Positions 35,527 through 44,624 of a DNA stretch of 64,000 nt are shown piece after piece. Numbering within the stretch: position 1 is the stretch's first letter; the number at the start of each line of letters is the position of its first letter. The notes beneath the pieces are model-generated. The model made no database searches. It had not been told where the DNA came from and saw only the letters and a program-made list of their open reading frames with translations. Position numbers and translations under genes: made by a program. The DNA lies in NCBI RefSeq assembly GCF_005116445.1, contig NZ_SWBQ01000003.1, forward strand, positions 372,001 through 436,000, in the 5' to 3' direction. Source of the stretch: Pedobacter frigoris (GTDB taxonomy: Bacteria > Bacteroidota > Bacteroidia > Sphingobacteriales > Sphingobacteriaceae).

Positions 35527-36672
35527 CTACTGTACACTCACCTTTAAAGGCTGTAAAAGCTTTCTTTTAAAGGCATCCAAATAATTGAACCACTGCTGGG
35601 CACTGGTAATTTCATTAGCCTTATCCCATGCAGCCCCATTGTAATACACAATAGCCTGATTATTACTAGTGGTAGTCTGCGCAAGTAAATGAGTTTTATC
35701 GATACTCATCTTTACATTTCCACCGTCAACAATTACACCTACCCCAGTGATACCATCTGCACCATGTTTAGGCTCCCAGTAACCTGTTATGGCCTGCTGT
35801 TCATTCATTAATATCGTACCTGGCTCTTTTCTTTTCACTATGCCGATCACAACGGGCAAAGTCTGATCGCCTCCATAAGTATACCTCGCTTCTATCCTAT
35901 TCATATGAGATCCGGCATCTAACGAGATTGTTTTAGTTACCTTGACGGCCTTTCCTGCTACATCCCATTCATCATACCCCAGTTCAAAAGTAGTACGCAG
36001 CGGACCATTGTCCAGTACTTTCCAATGGTGGTAATTCTTGGAAAAAACAACCGAATCTTTCACGTAAGGCGCTATATCTCCGGCACCCAAAGTAAGCCCT
36101 ACACTATAATAATCCATTCCATCTCCATGATCAGCATGATAGTCTCCGGTTTTATACCATTCATTAATGACCAGTTTTGTACTTCTTTTCACCCACACGT
36201 CTGTTCCAAATGCGTTGTCCTTCCTTGTTTCCAAAGCCTTACCATACATTCGGAAAGCTACTTTATCATTCTCCCATGCAAAATCATCATAACGTTCCGG
36301 CACAAACCTTCCAAAAGTTTTAGCTACAGATCTTACCGGTTTGCCCGGTATAATATTGAGCTTGGCTGTTTCGTTAGACCTAAGGCTCAACTGAACCAGT
36401 AAATTCTGAACCTCTGATCCACCCCTGCGCTCCAATTGAAATGACACCTCTTTTTTAGATGATGCATTCATCACCTTAAAATTCGCTGTATCAATATTAG
36501 GATATTTGGCTTTGACAGCTGACCAGTTAACAGCAACTACCTCATCGGTTCTGCTGATATTCATTGGATTCGTGATCGTAATTATTGCTTTAGCACTAGT
36601 GCCCTGCCCCATAACAGCAGCAGACAAACCTGCAAAAAACACCAATAAAATCAGGGATTTTCTCATGTTCAT
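35527..36672 (-). CDS. DUF4861 family secreted protein
   Basis: This is a 381-residue protein with a signal peptide (LLVFFAGLSAAVMGQ). The mature part is beta-rich, with segments such as RFVPERYDDFAWENDKVAFRMYGKAL, GLTLGAGDIAPYV and TYGGDQTLPVVIGIV that fit the DUF4861 family. The family recurs in Bacteroidota loci for pectin or uronate use and has no firmly known activity that can be read here. A role in handling unsaturated uronate sugars outside the cytosol is inferred from its place between kduI and kduD. The start is 36672, or the second in-frame ATG at 36666. Confidence 0.75.
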   Translation of the reverse strand: MNMRKSLILLVFFAGLSAAVMGQGTSAKAIITITNPMNISRTDEVVAVNWSAVKAKYPNIDTANFKVMNASSKKEVSFQLERRGGSEVQNLLVQLSLRSNETAKLNIIPGKPVRSVAKTFGRFVPERYDDFAWENDKVAFRMYGKALETRKDNAFGTDVWVKRSTKLVINEWYKTGDYHADHGDGMDYYSVGLTLGAGDIAPYVKDSVVFSKNYHHWKVLDNGPLRTTFELGYDEWDVAGKAVKVTKTISLDAGSHMNRIEARYTYGGDQTLPVVIGIVKRKEPGTILMNEQQAITGYWEPKHGADGITGVGVIVDGGNVKMSIDKTHLLAQTTTSNNQAIVYYNGAAWDKANEITSAQQWFNYLDAFKRKLLQPLKVSVQ

Positions 36673-36686
36673 AAAATTAAATCAAT

Positions 36687-37529
36687 TTACCTTAATTCGT
36701 TAATTGCACAATGGTCCATATCTCCATAATCAAGATTTTCGCCAGCCATTCCCCAGATAAAAGTATAGTTGCTGGTTCCCGAACCAGAATGGATAGACCA
36801 ATTTGGAGAAATTACACACTGTTCGTTTTGCATCCAGATATGTCTCGTTTCTTGCGGCTCCCCCATAAAGTGACAAACGCTTTGTCCTTCCGGAACTTCA
36901 AAATAAAAGTAAACTTCCATTCTTCTATCATGGGTGTGAGCAGGCATTGTGTTCCATACACTTCCTGTTTTCAATTCTGTCATTCCCATTTGTAGCTGAC
37001 AGGTAGACAAGACACTATTCACCAGCAATTTATTGATAACACGGTGATTTGCTGTTTCCGGGCTACCTAATTCTACAATATCCGCTTCTTTTTTAGATAT
37101 CTTAGTTGTAGGATAAGTACAGTGAGCCGGAGTAGAATTGATATAAAACTTTGCCGGACTATTTTGATCAGCGGAAGTAAAACTTACTGATTTTGTGCCT
37201 CTTCCAATATATAAAGCTTCCTTATATTCCAGTTCGTAAGCAATGCCATCTGCTGTTACTGTACCTTTATCACCAACATTTATGATTCCAAGTTCCCGTC
37301 TTTCCAGAAAATACCCGGCTTTTAAATAATCGGGATTAGACAATTGTACGGTTTCATTAACCGGCATTACACCACCTGTGATATACCGGTCAAAATGCGA
37401 AAGAACGAGGTGTATAGTGTCTGCTTCAAAAATCTTATTGATCAAAAAATTCTTGCGTAATCCGTCAGTATCCATAGACTTTGCTTCGTTAGGACTGATC
37501 GCATAGCGGCTTTCAAAAGTTGTTTGCAT
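36687..37529 (-). CDS. kduI: 5-dehydro-4-deoxy-D-glucuronate isomerase
   Basis: This is a 280-residue cupin enzyme that isomerises 4-deoxy-L-threo-5-hexosulose uronate to 2,5-diketo-3-deoxygluconate. Family features are the start ETRYAISP-like SRYAISPNEAKSMDTDGLRKNFL, GRGTKSVSF, TMPAHTHDRRMEVYFYF with the zinc-binding His and Glu residues, and WSIHSGSGTSNYTFIWGMAGEN. It is the first gene of the minus-strand unit with DUF4861 (14 bp gap) and kduD. A LacI-type operator lies 90-103 bp upstream of its start. Confidence 0.95.
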   Translation of the reverse strand: MQTTFESRYAISPNEAKSMDTDGLRKNFLINKIFEADTIHLVLSHFDRYITGGVMPVNETVQLSNPDYLKAGYFLERRELGIINVGDKGTVTADGIAYELEYKEALYIGRGTKSVSFTSADQNSPAKFYINSTPAHCTYPTTKISKKEADIVELGSPETANHRVINKLLVNSVLSTCQLQMGMTELKTGSVWNTMPAHTHDRRMEVYFYFEVPEGQSVCHFMGEPQETRHIWMQNEQCVISPNWSIHSGSGTSNYTFIWGMAGENLDYGDMDHCAINELR

Positions 37530-37618
37530 TATTTATTTTAATTTGGGGTTTTCTTGAGTATATATTTTTTCAATCCGTTCGATGTCATTCTACCTACATT
37601 CTAACCTATATTTTAATA

Positions 37619-37632
37619 TGATAACGTTTTCA
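37619..37632. promoter_or_regulatory. Predicted LacI operator upstream of kduI
   Basis: TGATAACGTTTTCA is a near-perfect palindrome with the central CG typical of LacI-family operators. Including three flanking bases (ATA), it differs at one position from the operator at 38852-38865. It lies 90 bp before the kduI start. Confidence 0.7.
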
Positions 37633-37674
37633 AAATCATAAAAAGGGCATTCATTTTAAATCTTGCGTTTTATC

Positions 37675-38706
37675 TTAGGTAGACATCCTTCGGATCAATT
37701 GTATTGGAATAATAATCGGCGCTGTTTTAGTGATTTCATGATTAGGATTTTTCAATGAATCAATAAGCACCTCTACAATCTTTTTGCCAAAGTCGGCAGG
37801 AAACTGCTCTACAGTAGTAATGGATGGATTGATGATTGATGTTCTCGGATCATTCGAATAGCCAACAATTTTAAGATCAACAGGAACATTGAGGCCAATC
37901 TCTTTTGCATATTCCAAAGCAGCTATAGCACTTGAGTCGTTATCAGTAAAAATTCCGTCAGGTACAATATCTCCTTCGAAGAGTTTCCTCATAGCCTCTC
38001 TTGCATTATTTTGAGTCAGTTCCTGATGGAAGATCCAGTCTTCATTCACAGGAATCTGATGCTGTTCCATCGCTTTTATAAATCCAGACGAACGGTTCTG
38101 ATACAGATTAGAAGTAAGCGGTCCGGAAATATGTGCTATTTTTCTACAGCCAGTTTCAATCAGGTGAGAAGTGGCCATATACCCTCCCCTAAAATCATCG
38201 CCTTTTATAATGGTAGCTCCCAGATCATGTAAGGGAACCCTGTCATAAAAATAAACTGGTGTACCGTTTTCCAATAACTTATCAAAATGACTAAAATCTG
38301 TGGTAAATAAAGTACAAGCTGCAATCAATGCATCTACTCTCGACGAAAAAAGAATTTCAGTAAGTTCTTTTTCCATGGTGACAGAATCATTGGACTGACA
38401 GATAATCAGGTTATAACCATATTTATGTAAGCCATTTTGAATGGTGGTGATTACTTCTGCATGAAAAAACATGGAAATCCTTGGAACTATAAGTCCTACG
38501 GTATACGTTTTATTACTGCGAAGACCAGAAGCCATATTATTTCTTCTGTATCCCAACTGGGCAGCCATTTTCAAAACATCACTCTTTGTCTTTTCTTTCA
38601 CATGAGGATGATTGTTTAGCGCCCTTGAAATTGTAGCTGGTGAGAGCTTGAGTGCCTCTGCAATATCAAGTATTGTATTTTGTTGTACTTTTTTTTCGTT
38701 AGCCAT
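37675..38706 (-). CDS. LacI family transcriptional regulator
   Basis: This is a 343-residue repressor. The N-terminal helix-turn-helix (ILDIAEALKLSPATISRALNNHPHVKEKT) and the hinge helix (GYRRNNMASGLRSN) are followed by a periplasmic-binding-protein-like effector domain starting TYTVGLIVPRISMFFHAEV. Close to it are kduI, kduD, uxuA and uxaC, so the effector is probably a hexuronate breakdown product such as 2-keto-3-deoxygluconate. This is an inference. Matching CG-centred palindromes lie upstream of kduI, in its own upstream region, and more weakly before uxuA. Confidence 0.9.
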   Translation of the reverse strand: MANEKKVQQNTILDIAEALKLSPATISRALNNHPHVKEKTKSDVLKMAAQLGYRRNNMASGLRSNKTYTVGLIVPRISMFFHAEVITTIQNGLHKYGYNLIICQSNDSVTMEKELTEILFSSRVDALIAACTLFTTDFSHFDKLLENGTPVYFYDRVPLHDLGATIIKGDDFRGGYMATSHLIETGCRKIAHISGPLTSNLYQNRSSGFIKAMEQHQIPVNEDWIFHQELTQNNAREAMRKLFEGDIVPDGIFTDNDSSAIAALEYAKEIGLNVPVDLKIVGYSNDPRTSIINPSITTVEQFPADFGKKIVEVLIDSLKNPNHEITKTAPIIIPIQLIRRMST

Positions 38707-38792
38707 TTTAAAAAATTACATCGTCAAATCTACAGAACTATAATAAGAATTTCATTTTTATGAAAATATCATACAGAATTGTAAACATGGCG

Positions 38793-38812
38793 GATAGTGG
38801 ATTACCACTATC
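38793..38812. promoter_or_regulatory. Perfect inverted repeat of unknown role
   Basis: GATAGTGG-ATTA-CCACTATC has 8-bp arms and a 4-bp spacer, 87 bp upstream of the lacI start. It differs from the CG-centred palindrome 40 bp away and so may bind another regulator. It could also form a short hairpin in the lacI leader transcript. Confidence 0.45.
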
Positions 38813-38851
38813 ACTAAATGAATTGCAAGCTAATAATTATTTTTTATTATA

Positions 38852-38865
38852 TGAAAACGTTTTCA
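38852..38865. promoter_or_regulatory. Predicted LacI operator between lacI and lutA
   Basis: TGAAAACGTTTTCA is a perfect 14-bp palindrome with a central CG, the usual form for LacI-family regulators. It lies 146 bp upstream of the lacI start, which suggests autoregulation, and 298 bp upstream of lutA. Confidence 0.72.
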
Positions 38866-39162
38866 GTAATAATATTCAACATTACACACAAACCTAAAAA
38901 TCGATGCAATAATACCGTTTACAATGGCTTTAATTAAACTGAAATACCTTAAATTTAAAACAGCAATAATCACCAATACATTATTGTTTAGCGCTGAAAA
39001 GAATCATCCACAGCATACATCATCTGCAAAATAGCCTAAAATGATGCTTAAATTGCTTAATCCTTAGCCAAAAAAACTTAAGCAGCTATTTTAATACAAG
39101 CACTATATTTACAATCTAGCTATAATGACAAATACCTTTTTTTCAGAGCTATATTTTTAAAC

Positions 39163-39909
39163 ATGACTGTCGGACTTTTTATCCCTTGTTACATAGATCA
39201 GTTCTATCCCAATGCTGCAATAGCGACATTAAACCTGTTGAAAAAACTTGGGGTTGATGTGGTCTATCCTACCAAACAAACTTGTTGCGGTCAGCCCATG
39301 GCAAATTCTGGATTTGAACATTTAACTCAGGGATGCAACAACCTTTTCATAGAGAATTTCGCTGAGTTTGACTATATCGTATCTCCTTCCGGAAGTTGTG
39401 TACTGCATCTTAAAGATCACCTCAATGCCAAATCAAGTGATAATGAAGCTCAGGCAAAAAGCATCCGCAAAAAGATATATGAACTCACTGAGTTCCTTAC
39501 TGATGTGTTAAAAGTAGATAAGCTAACTGCAAGTTTCCCCCACAAAGTAGGAATGCACCAAAGCTGTCACGGTCAGCGCGGCCTCATGCTCGCGCAAATG
39601 ACAGAGCTCGTTGCTCCTGCATATTCAAAACCCATGCACTTATTAAATATGGTTCAGGGTTTGGAGATCATTACACTTAACCGTCCTGATGAGTGTTGTG
39701 GGTTCGGTGGAACATTTTGCGTGGCTGAAGAAGCTGTTTCTGCAAAAATGGGCAAAGACAGGGTCGCAGATCATGTCCATAATGGTGCTGAATATATTAC
39801 AGCCGCAGACATGTCTTGTTTGATGCATATGGAAGGAATTTTACGGAGACAAAAAAGCAATGTAAAGGTCATTCACATCGCCGAAATCTTAAACGCACAG
39901 GAATTTTAA
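39163..39909 (+). CDS. lutA: LutA-type (Fe-S)-binding lactate oxidation subunit
   Basis: This is a 248-residue protein of the LutA/LldE/YkgE family. Two CCG domains are visible: TCCGQPMANSGFEHL with an upstream FIPCYIDQFYP, and DECCGFGGTFC. Both use Cys residues to bind a cofactor or cluster. LutABC together oxidise L-lactate to pyruvate independently of classical flavin lactate dehydrogenase. It is the first gene of lutA-lutB-lutC on the plus strand. The lutB start lies 14 bp after its stop. Its upstream region contains a LacI-type palindrome, so a link to the uronate regulon is possible. Confidence 0.92.
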   Translation: MTVGLFIPCYIDQFYPNAAIATLNLLKKLGVDVVYPTKQTCCGQPMANSGFEHLTQGCNNLFIENFAEFDYIVSPSGSCVLHLKDHLNAKSSDNEAQAKSIRKKIYELTEFLTDVLKVDKLTASFPHKVGMHQSCHGQRGLMLAQMTELVAPAYSKPMHLLNMVQGLEIITLNRPDECCGFGGTFCVAEEAVSAKMGKDRVADHVHNGAEYITAADMSCLMHMEGILRRQKSNVKVIHIAEILNAQEF

Positions 39910-39923
39910 TCAGCATCAATATC

Positions 39924-41303
39924 ATGAGTAAAGGAACAAAGGACCACGCCCAATTATCTGATGTATTTAATGCTGATGAGGCCCGTGTAAATTGGCACGA
40001 TGAAACCTTATGGTTCGTGCGTGCAAAAAGGGACAAAGCAGCTCACAACCTTCCTGAATGGGAAATGCTGCGTGAGACCGCATCGCAGATTAAAGACAAC
40101 GTACTTTCTAACCTGCACGATTATTTACTGCAGTTTGAATCCATGGCCCAGGAAAATGGCATCAAAGTACACTGGGCTTCGAATGGAGAAGAGCACAACC
40201 AGATTGTTCATTCTATTTTAAAAGATAGCGGCGTAGACCGCATAGTAAAAAGTAAGTCGATGCTCACTGAAGAGTGTCATTTGAATGATTATCTTCAGCA
40301 CAATGGAATAGAGGTTATCGATACCGATCTGGGAGAACGTATCGTACAATTGGCCAATGAACCGCCAAGCCATATCGTACTTCCTTGTATTCATAAAAAG
40401 AAAGAAGAAATTGGCGATTTGTTTCACGAACACCTTGGCACACCGGAAGGGATGGCCGATCCGGTATTCCTTACCGCAGCAGCCCGCGAACATCTAAGGG
40501 AGAAATTCATTACCAGGAAAGCGGCCATAACAGGTGTCAACTTTGCCGTAGCTGAAACGGGAGAATTCGTTGTCTGTACAAATGAGGGTAATGCCGACAT
40601 GGGGGCCCACCTTGCTGATGTGCACATTGCCTGTATGGGCATAGAGAAGCTTGTCCCTCAGCGCAAGCACCTTTCTGTTTTCTTGAGGTTACTGGCAAGA
40701 AGTGCCACAGGCCAACCGATCACTACTTATTCCAGTCATTTTAAAAGACCGAGAAAAGGCCAGACCATGCACATCATATTGGTCGATAATGGTAGAACTA
40801 CCCAGTTGGGACGACCGGATTTCCGTAATTCATTAAAATGTATTCGTTGTGGCGCCTGTATGAACACCTGCCCTGTTTACCGCAGAAGTGGCGGACACAG
40901 CTACCACACTGCAATAGCTGGGCCTATTGGTTCTATCCTTGCCCCTAATCTGGACATGAAGGAATATGCCGACCTTCCTTTTGCCTCTACCCTATGCGGT
41001 TCTTGCACCAATGTTTGCCCTGTAAAAATCAACATACATGAGCAGTTGTATAAATGGAGACAGGTAATCGTTAAGGAAGGTTATGCTGATCCTAAAAAAG
41101 CAATGGCTATGAAAGCAATGGAGTTTACTTTAAGTAAACCCGCAGTCTACAAAACGGCGGGAAAAGCCGGAAGATGGGTCTTAAAACACATCCCATTTGC
41201 AGTAAACAATAAATTAAATCTTTGGTACAACCATAGGGAAATGCCGGCTGTTCCAAAACAATCATTTGGAGAATGGTATAAGGAGAACGTAAAACATGAC
41301 TAG
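39924..41303 (+). CDS. lutB: LutB-type lactate oxidation iron-sulfur protein
   Basis: This is a 459-residue protein of the LutB/YkgF family. The N-terminal LUD domain extends to about residue 300 (with GVNFAVAETGEFVVCTNEGNAD). Two ferredoxin-type cluster motifs follow, CIRCGACMNTCPVYRRSGG and CGSCTNVCPVKINI, giving two [4Fe-4S] clusters. The start is the ATG at 39924. A longer reading frame begins inside lutA and adds 36 residues with no family character. Its end overlaps the lutC start by 8 bp, so the subunits are translationally coupled. Confidence 0.92.
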   Translation: MSKGTKDHAQLSDVFNADEARVNWHDETLWFVRAKRDKAAHNLPEWEMLRETASQIKDNVLSNLHDYLLQFESMAQENGIKVHWASNGEEHNQIVHSILKDSGVDRIVKSKSMLTEECHLNDYLQHNGIEVIDTDLGERIVQLANEPPSHIVLPCIHKKKEEIGDLFHEHLGTPEGMADPVFLTAAAREHLREKFITRKAAITGVNFAVAETGEFVVCTNEGNADMGAHLADVHIACMGIEKLVPQRKHLSVFLRLLARSATGQPITTYSSHFKRPRKGQTMHIILVDNGRTTQLGRPDFRNSLKCIRCGACMNTCPVYRRSGGHSYHTAIAGPIGSILAPNLDMKEYADLPFASTLCGSCTNVCPVKINIHEQLYKWRQVIVKEGYADPKKAMAMKAMEFTLSKPAVYKTAGKAGRWVLKHIPFAVNNKLNLWYNHREMPAVPKQSFGEWYKENVKHD

Positions 41304-41880
41304 CAGAGACGCAATATTGGCCAAAGTTAAAAATAACCAGCCAGCCACAAGACCACTTCCAGCTGATCTCAGCACTTTAAATACGGATTTCGATAAGATA
41401 GATGCATTTACCAATATCCTCACGACTATTGGCGGAGCAGTTATACGCGTAGCCAATTTCGACGAGATCAAAGATTACTTGCTAAAAGAAAATCAAGATA
41501 AGAAACGCATCATCTCTACTTTGCCTGAACTTCAGGAGATCACGGAATTAAATTGGCAGCACAATGACCCTCATAGTTATGAGAATGTAGATCTCGCGAT
41601 CATTAAAGCCCATTTTGGTGTTGCAGAAAATGCTGCACTATGGATCACAGAAGACCTCATGGAGCAGAGGGTTGTTCCATTTATTTGTCAACAACTCGCC
41701 GTGGTGGTCAACAAAGCAGATATATTACCTACCATGCATGATGCTTACAGCAGGATAGGCAATGCGGAGTACGGATTCGGAGTATTTATCGCAGGCCCAT
41801 CAAAAACTGCCGATATAGAGCAGTCTTTGGTACTGGGCGCGCATGGTCCTAAGGGAATGACGGTATTTATATTGGGATAA
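41296..41880 (+). CDS. lutC: LutC-type LUD domain protein
   Basis: This is the 194-residue third subunit of the LutABC lactate oxidation system. It is a single LUD domain protein with ADIGIAKAHFGVAEN-like VDLAIIKAHFGVAENAALWITE, and a glycine-rich end, IAGPSKTADIEQSLVLGAHGPKGM. This is the characteristic end of the family. It overlaps lutB by 8 bp. Its stop lies only 6 bp from the stop of the convergent uxaC gene, and no terminator is seen between them. Confidence 0.9.
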   Translation: MTSRDAILAKVKNNQPATRPLPADLSTLNTDFDKIDAFTNILTTIGGAVIRVANFDEIKDYLLKENQDKKRIISTLPELQEITELNWQHNDPHSYENVDLAIIKAHFGVAENAALWITEDLMEQRVVPFICQQLAVVVNKADILPTMHDAYSRIGNAEYGFGVFIAGPSKTADIEQSLVLGAHGPKGMTVFILG

Positions 41881-41886
41881 TGTGCT

Positions 41887-43296
41887 TTACTTCAAATTGA
41901 AATACGCTTCAGCGTTATAATAACAAATGTCACTGATGATCTTACCCATCCATTCCTCATCATCTGGTAACTGACCGTTTTCCATTTCCGTTCCAAACAG
42001 GTTACAAAGTATCCTTCTGAAATACTCATGGCGGGAATAAGACAAGAAGCTGCGTGAATCTGTCAGCATTCCTACAAAATTGCTCACCATACCCAGATTC
42101 GACAAGGTGTTCAGCTGCTTCTCAATCCCGTCTTTTTGATCCAAAAACCACCATCCCGAACCAAACTGCATCTTTCCTTTCATTCGTCCGTCCGCAAAAT
42201 TTCCCGTCATGGCCGCAAAAACCTCATTATCCGCAGGATTAAGGTTATAGATAATGGTTTTCGTTAGTTGATCAGTTAGGCTCAGGTTCCCAAAAAATGC
42301 CGACATGCGCTCTGCATGTTTATAGTCACCAATAGAATCATAACCTGCATCAGCTCCTAATTTAGCAAACATACCTAGGTTGTTGTTTCTGATAGCACCC
42401 AAGTGAAACTGCTGGACCCAGCCTTTTTCATGATACAATTTAGACAGCTCAGTCAGTATATAACCTGCAAATGCATCTGGATTAGAATACACCGAACCAT
42501 CGGTTTTCAGGAAACTTTCAAATTCACGCTTCTCAGCGTCAGTTAGCACGTAACTATAAGGCAGCGCTGCAAGTCCATGATCCGAAATACTGCAACCATG
42601 TGCAGCGAAAAATTCCACCCTGCTTTTAAGCGCAGCCACCAGACTTTCTATGTCCTTGATCTGAATACCAGATACCTCGGAAAGCGCCTGAACATATTGT
42701 TTAAATTGTTGTGTTTTCTCAATCATCAGTGCCTTATCCGGTCTGAATGAAGGTTTTACCTTCGCAGTGAAGCTACTGTCCAGCAATTGCTGATGCCATT
42801 TCAAATCATCACAAGGATCGTCAGTCGTACCCACCATTTTAACTTTATAGTGGTTCAGCAATCCTTGTGTAGAAAATTCATCTTGGCTCAACAATTCATT
42901 ACAGTGTTTGTAAACTGACATTGCAGAATCCTTATTCAGAAAAGAGTTCACCCCAAAAGGATTTTTCAATTCCATGTGGGTCCAGTGAAACAAAGGGTTT
43001 CTTATCGTTGAGGGTACCACCTCCGCCCAGGCCATAAACTTTTCTTTGTCAGATGCCGTTCCTGTGATCAGATTTTCATCTACTCCAAGCGTACGCATAC
43101 CGCGCCACTTATAATGATCGCCTTTCAGCCAGATCTCCGTCAGGTTTACAAATTGCTTATTCTCCGCTATTTCCTGCGGAGGCAAATGATTGTGATAGTC
43201 TATGATGGGAAGGTCTTTCGCGTAGCCATTGAAAAGACGCAAAGCCCTTTCATTGTTAAGTAAAAACCGCTCAGATATTACATTTCCTTCTTTCAT
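41887..43296 (-). CDS. uxaC: Glucuronate isomerase (uronate isomerase)
   Basis: This is a 469-residue enzyme of the amidohydrolase-like UxaC family. It interconverts D-glucuronate with D-fructuronate and D-galacturonate with D-tagaturonate. Family features are LPIIDYHNHLPPQEIAENKQF near the N-terminus, GTTDDPCDDLKWH, GWVQQFHLGAIRNNN, and GMLTDSRSFLSYSRHEYFRRILCN at the C-terminus. The start lies 1 bp after the uxuA stop, so the two genes form one unit. It supplies fructuronate for the mannonate branch. Confidence 0.95.
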   Translation of the reverse strand: MKEGNVISERFLLNNERALRLFNGYAKDLPIIDYHNHLPPQEIAENKQFVNLTEIWLKGDHYKWRGMRTLGVDENLITGTASDKEKFMAWAEVVPSTIRNPLFHWTHMELKNPFGVNSFLNKDSAMSVYKHCNELLSQDEFSTQGLLNHYKVKMVGTTDDPCDDLKWHQQLLDSSFTAKVKPSFRPDKALMIEKTQQFKQYVQALSEVSGIQIKDIESLVAALKSRVEFFAAHGCSISDHGLAALPYSYVLTDAEKREFESFLKTDGSVYSNPDAFAGYILTELSKLYHEKGWVQQFHLGAIRNNNLGMFAKLGADAGYDSIGDYKHAERMSAFFGNLSLTDQLTKTIIYNLNPADNEVFAAMTGNFADGRMKGKMQFGSGWWFLDQKDGIEKQLNTLSNLGMVSNFVGMLTDSRSFLSYSRHEYFRRILCNLFGTEMENGQLPDDEEWMGKIISDICYYNAEAYFNLK

Positions 43297-43297
43297 A

Positions 43298-44491
43298 CTA
43301 TTTATTCACTAATTCATTTACAATACCAAACTCCAGTCCACGCAACTCTGCCAGCCCTTTCAAACGACCAATAGCAGAATACCCTGGATTTGTTTTTTTA
43401 CGAAGGTCATCCAGCATCTGGTGACCATGATCAGGACGCATAGGAATACTGATCTCACGTTCCTGTTGAACCTTCAAAATCTCCTTCACCACCCCATACA
43501 TATCCACATCCCCTTCCAGGTGATTGTCTTCGTAAAAATCACCGTCCTCATTCCTTTTCGTACTCCTCAAGTGGATAAAATGAATCCTGTCGGCAAACAA
43601 CCTAACCATCTCCACCAAATCATTATCTGCCCTCACTCCAAATGAACCCGTGCAAAAACACAAACCATTGTTTAAAGAAGGAACAGCATTAAAAAGCTTC
43701 TGCACCAACTCAGCAGTACTTACTACCCTTGGCAGACCAAAAATTGCATAAGGAGGATCATCCGGATGGATGGCCATTTTTATCCCCGAAGCGTCAGCTA
43801 CAGGTATAATTTCTGAAAGAAAATGAATCAAGTGAGCCGATAAGCGACTTTCATCAATTCCTTTATACGCATCCAATGCCTCCTGAAACTGCGCAAGTGT
43901 GAAACTTTCCTCACTTCCAGGCAGACCTGCAATGATATTTCTTTGCAAAACCAGACGTTCTTCATCAGACATCTGCTCGAAGCGCAACTCACCGTCCTTT
44001 AGCTCTTCAGCAGAATAATCCGCAGTGGCGTTGGGTCTGGCGAGCATATGCACATCAAAAGCAACCAGCGCTGCTTTTTCAAACTTCAATGCCTTAGCCC
44101 CATTCTCCAGTTCAAAAGCAAGATTAGTTCTCGTCCAGTCCAGCACAGGCATAAAGTTATAAGTGACTACCTGAATGCCACAAGTTGCAAGATTTTGCAA
44201 CGAAAATTTATAATTTGCAATGTATTGTTCAAATCCAGAAGATTGTGTCTTGATCGATTCATGCACAGGCACGCTTTCCACCACATGCCAGTCTAAGCCA
44301 GCCTGTTCAATCAAGTGCTTATGTTTTGTAATCTCCGATACAGTCCAGATTTCCCCGTTGGGAACATGATGAAGCGCACTTACCACACCAGAACAGCCTG
44401 CCTGTCTGATATCTGATAAGCTAACAGGGTCATTAGGACCAAACCAGCGCATGGTCTGGGTCATTTTATATATGCTCTTATCTACGTTCAT
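43298..44491 (-). CDS. uxuA: Mannonate dehydratase
   Basis: This is a 397-residue TIM-barrel enzyme that dehydrates D-mannonate to 2-keto-3-deoxygluconate. Visible features are the start [33 protein letters not shown], the metal-binding [24 protein letters not shown], and the end [15 protein letters not shown]. It is the first gene of uxuA-uxaC. The fructuronate reductase (uxuB) that would join the two reactions is not in the window. A CG-centred palindrome at 44603-44616, 112 bp upstream, suggests control by the nearby LacI protein. Confidence 0.95.
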   Translation of the reverse strand: MNVDKSIYKMTQTMRWFGPNDPVSLSDIRQAGCSGVVSALHHVPNGEIWTVSEITKHKHLIEQAGLDWHVVESVPVHESIKTQSSGFEQYIANYKFSLQNLATCGIQVVTYNFMPVLDWTRTNLAFELENGAKALKFEKAALVAFDVHMLARPNATADYSAEELKDGELRFEQMSDEERLVLQRNIIAGLPGSEESFTLAQFQEALDAYKGIDESRLSAHLIHFLSEIIPVADASGIKMAIHPDDPPYAIFGLPRVVSTAELVQKLFNAVPSLNNGLCFCTGSFGVRADNDLVEMVRLFADRIHFIHLRSTKRNEDGDFYEDNHLEGDVDMYGVVKEILKVQQEREISIPMRPDHGHQMLDDLRKKTNPGYSAIGRLKGLAELRGLEFGIVNELVNK

Positions 44492-44602
44492 AACTATATT
44501 TAGTTCTTCCGGCAGCCATCGCTAATTCAGGCAGACCAGATAGAAAAACTAAATATATATCATGTACATCATATAAGAAGCAGTACTACGGGCATTTATT
44601 AT

Positions 44603-44616
44603 CGAAAACGTTTGCG
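44603..44616. promoter_or_regulatory. Weaker LacI-type operator candidate upstream of uxuA
   Basis: CGAAAACGTTTGCG shares the core GAAAACGTTT with the two stronger operators (11 of 14 positions) and is itself palindromic except for one pair. It lies 112 bp before uxuA, a distance similar to the site before kduI. Confidence 0.55.
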
Positions 44617-44624
44617 CAATTAAT

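Larger units (their letters stand above)
38707..39162. other. 456-bp divergent regulatory region between lacI and lutA
   Basis: No gene is visible in either strand. The region is strongly AT-rich. It holds a perfect inverted repeat at 38793-38812, a perfect LacI-type palindrome at 38852-38865, and promoter-like AT-rich sequence before lutA (TATATTTA around 39109-39116). The remaining part shows no recognised structure. Confidence 0.6.
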
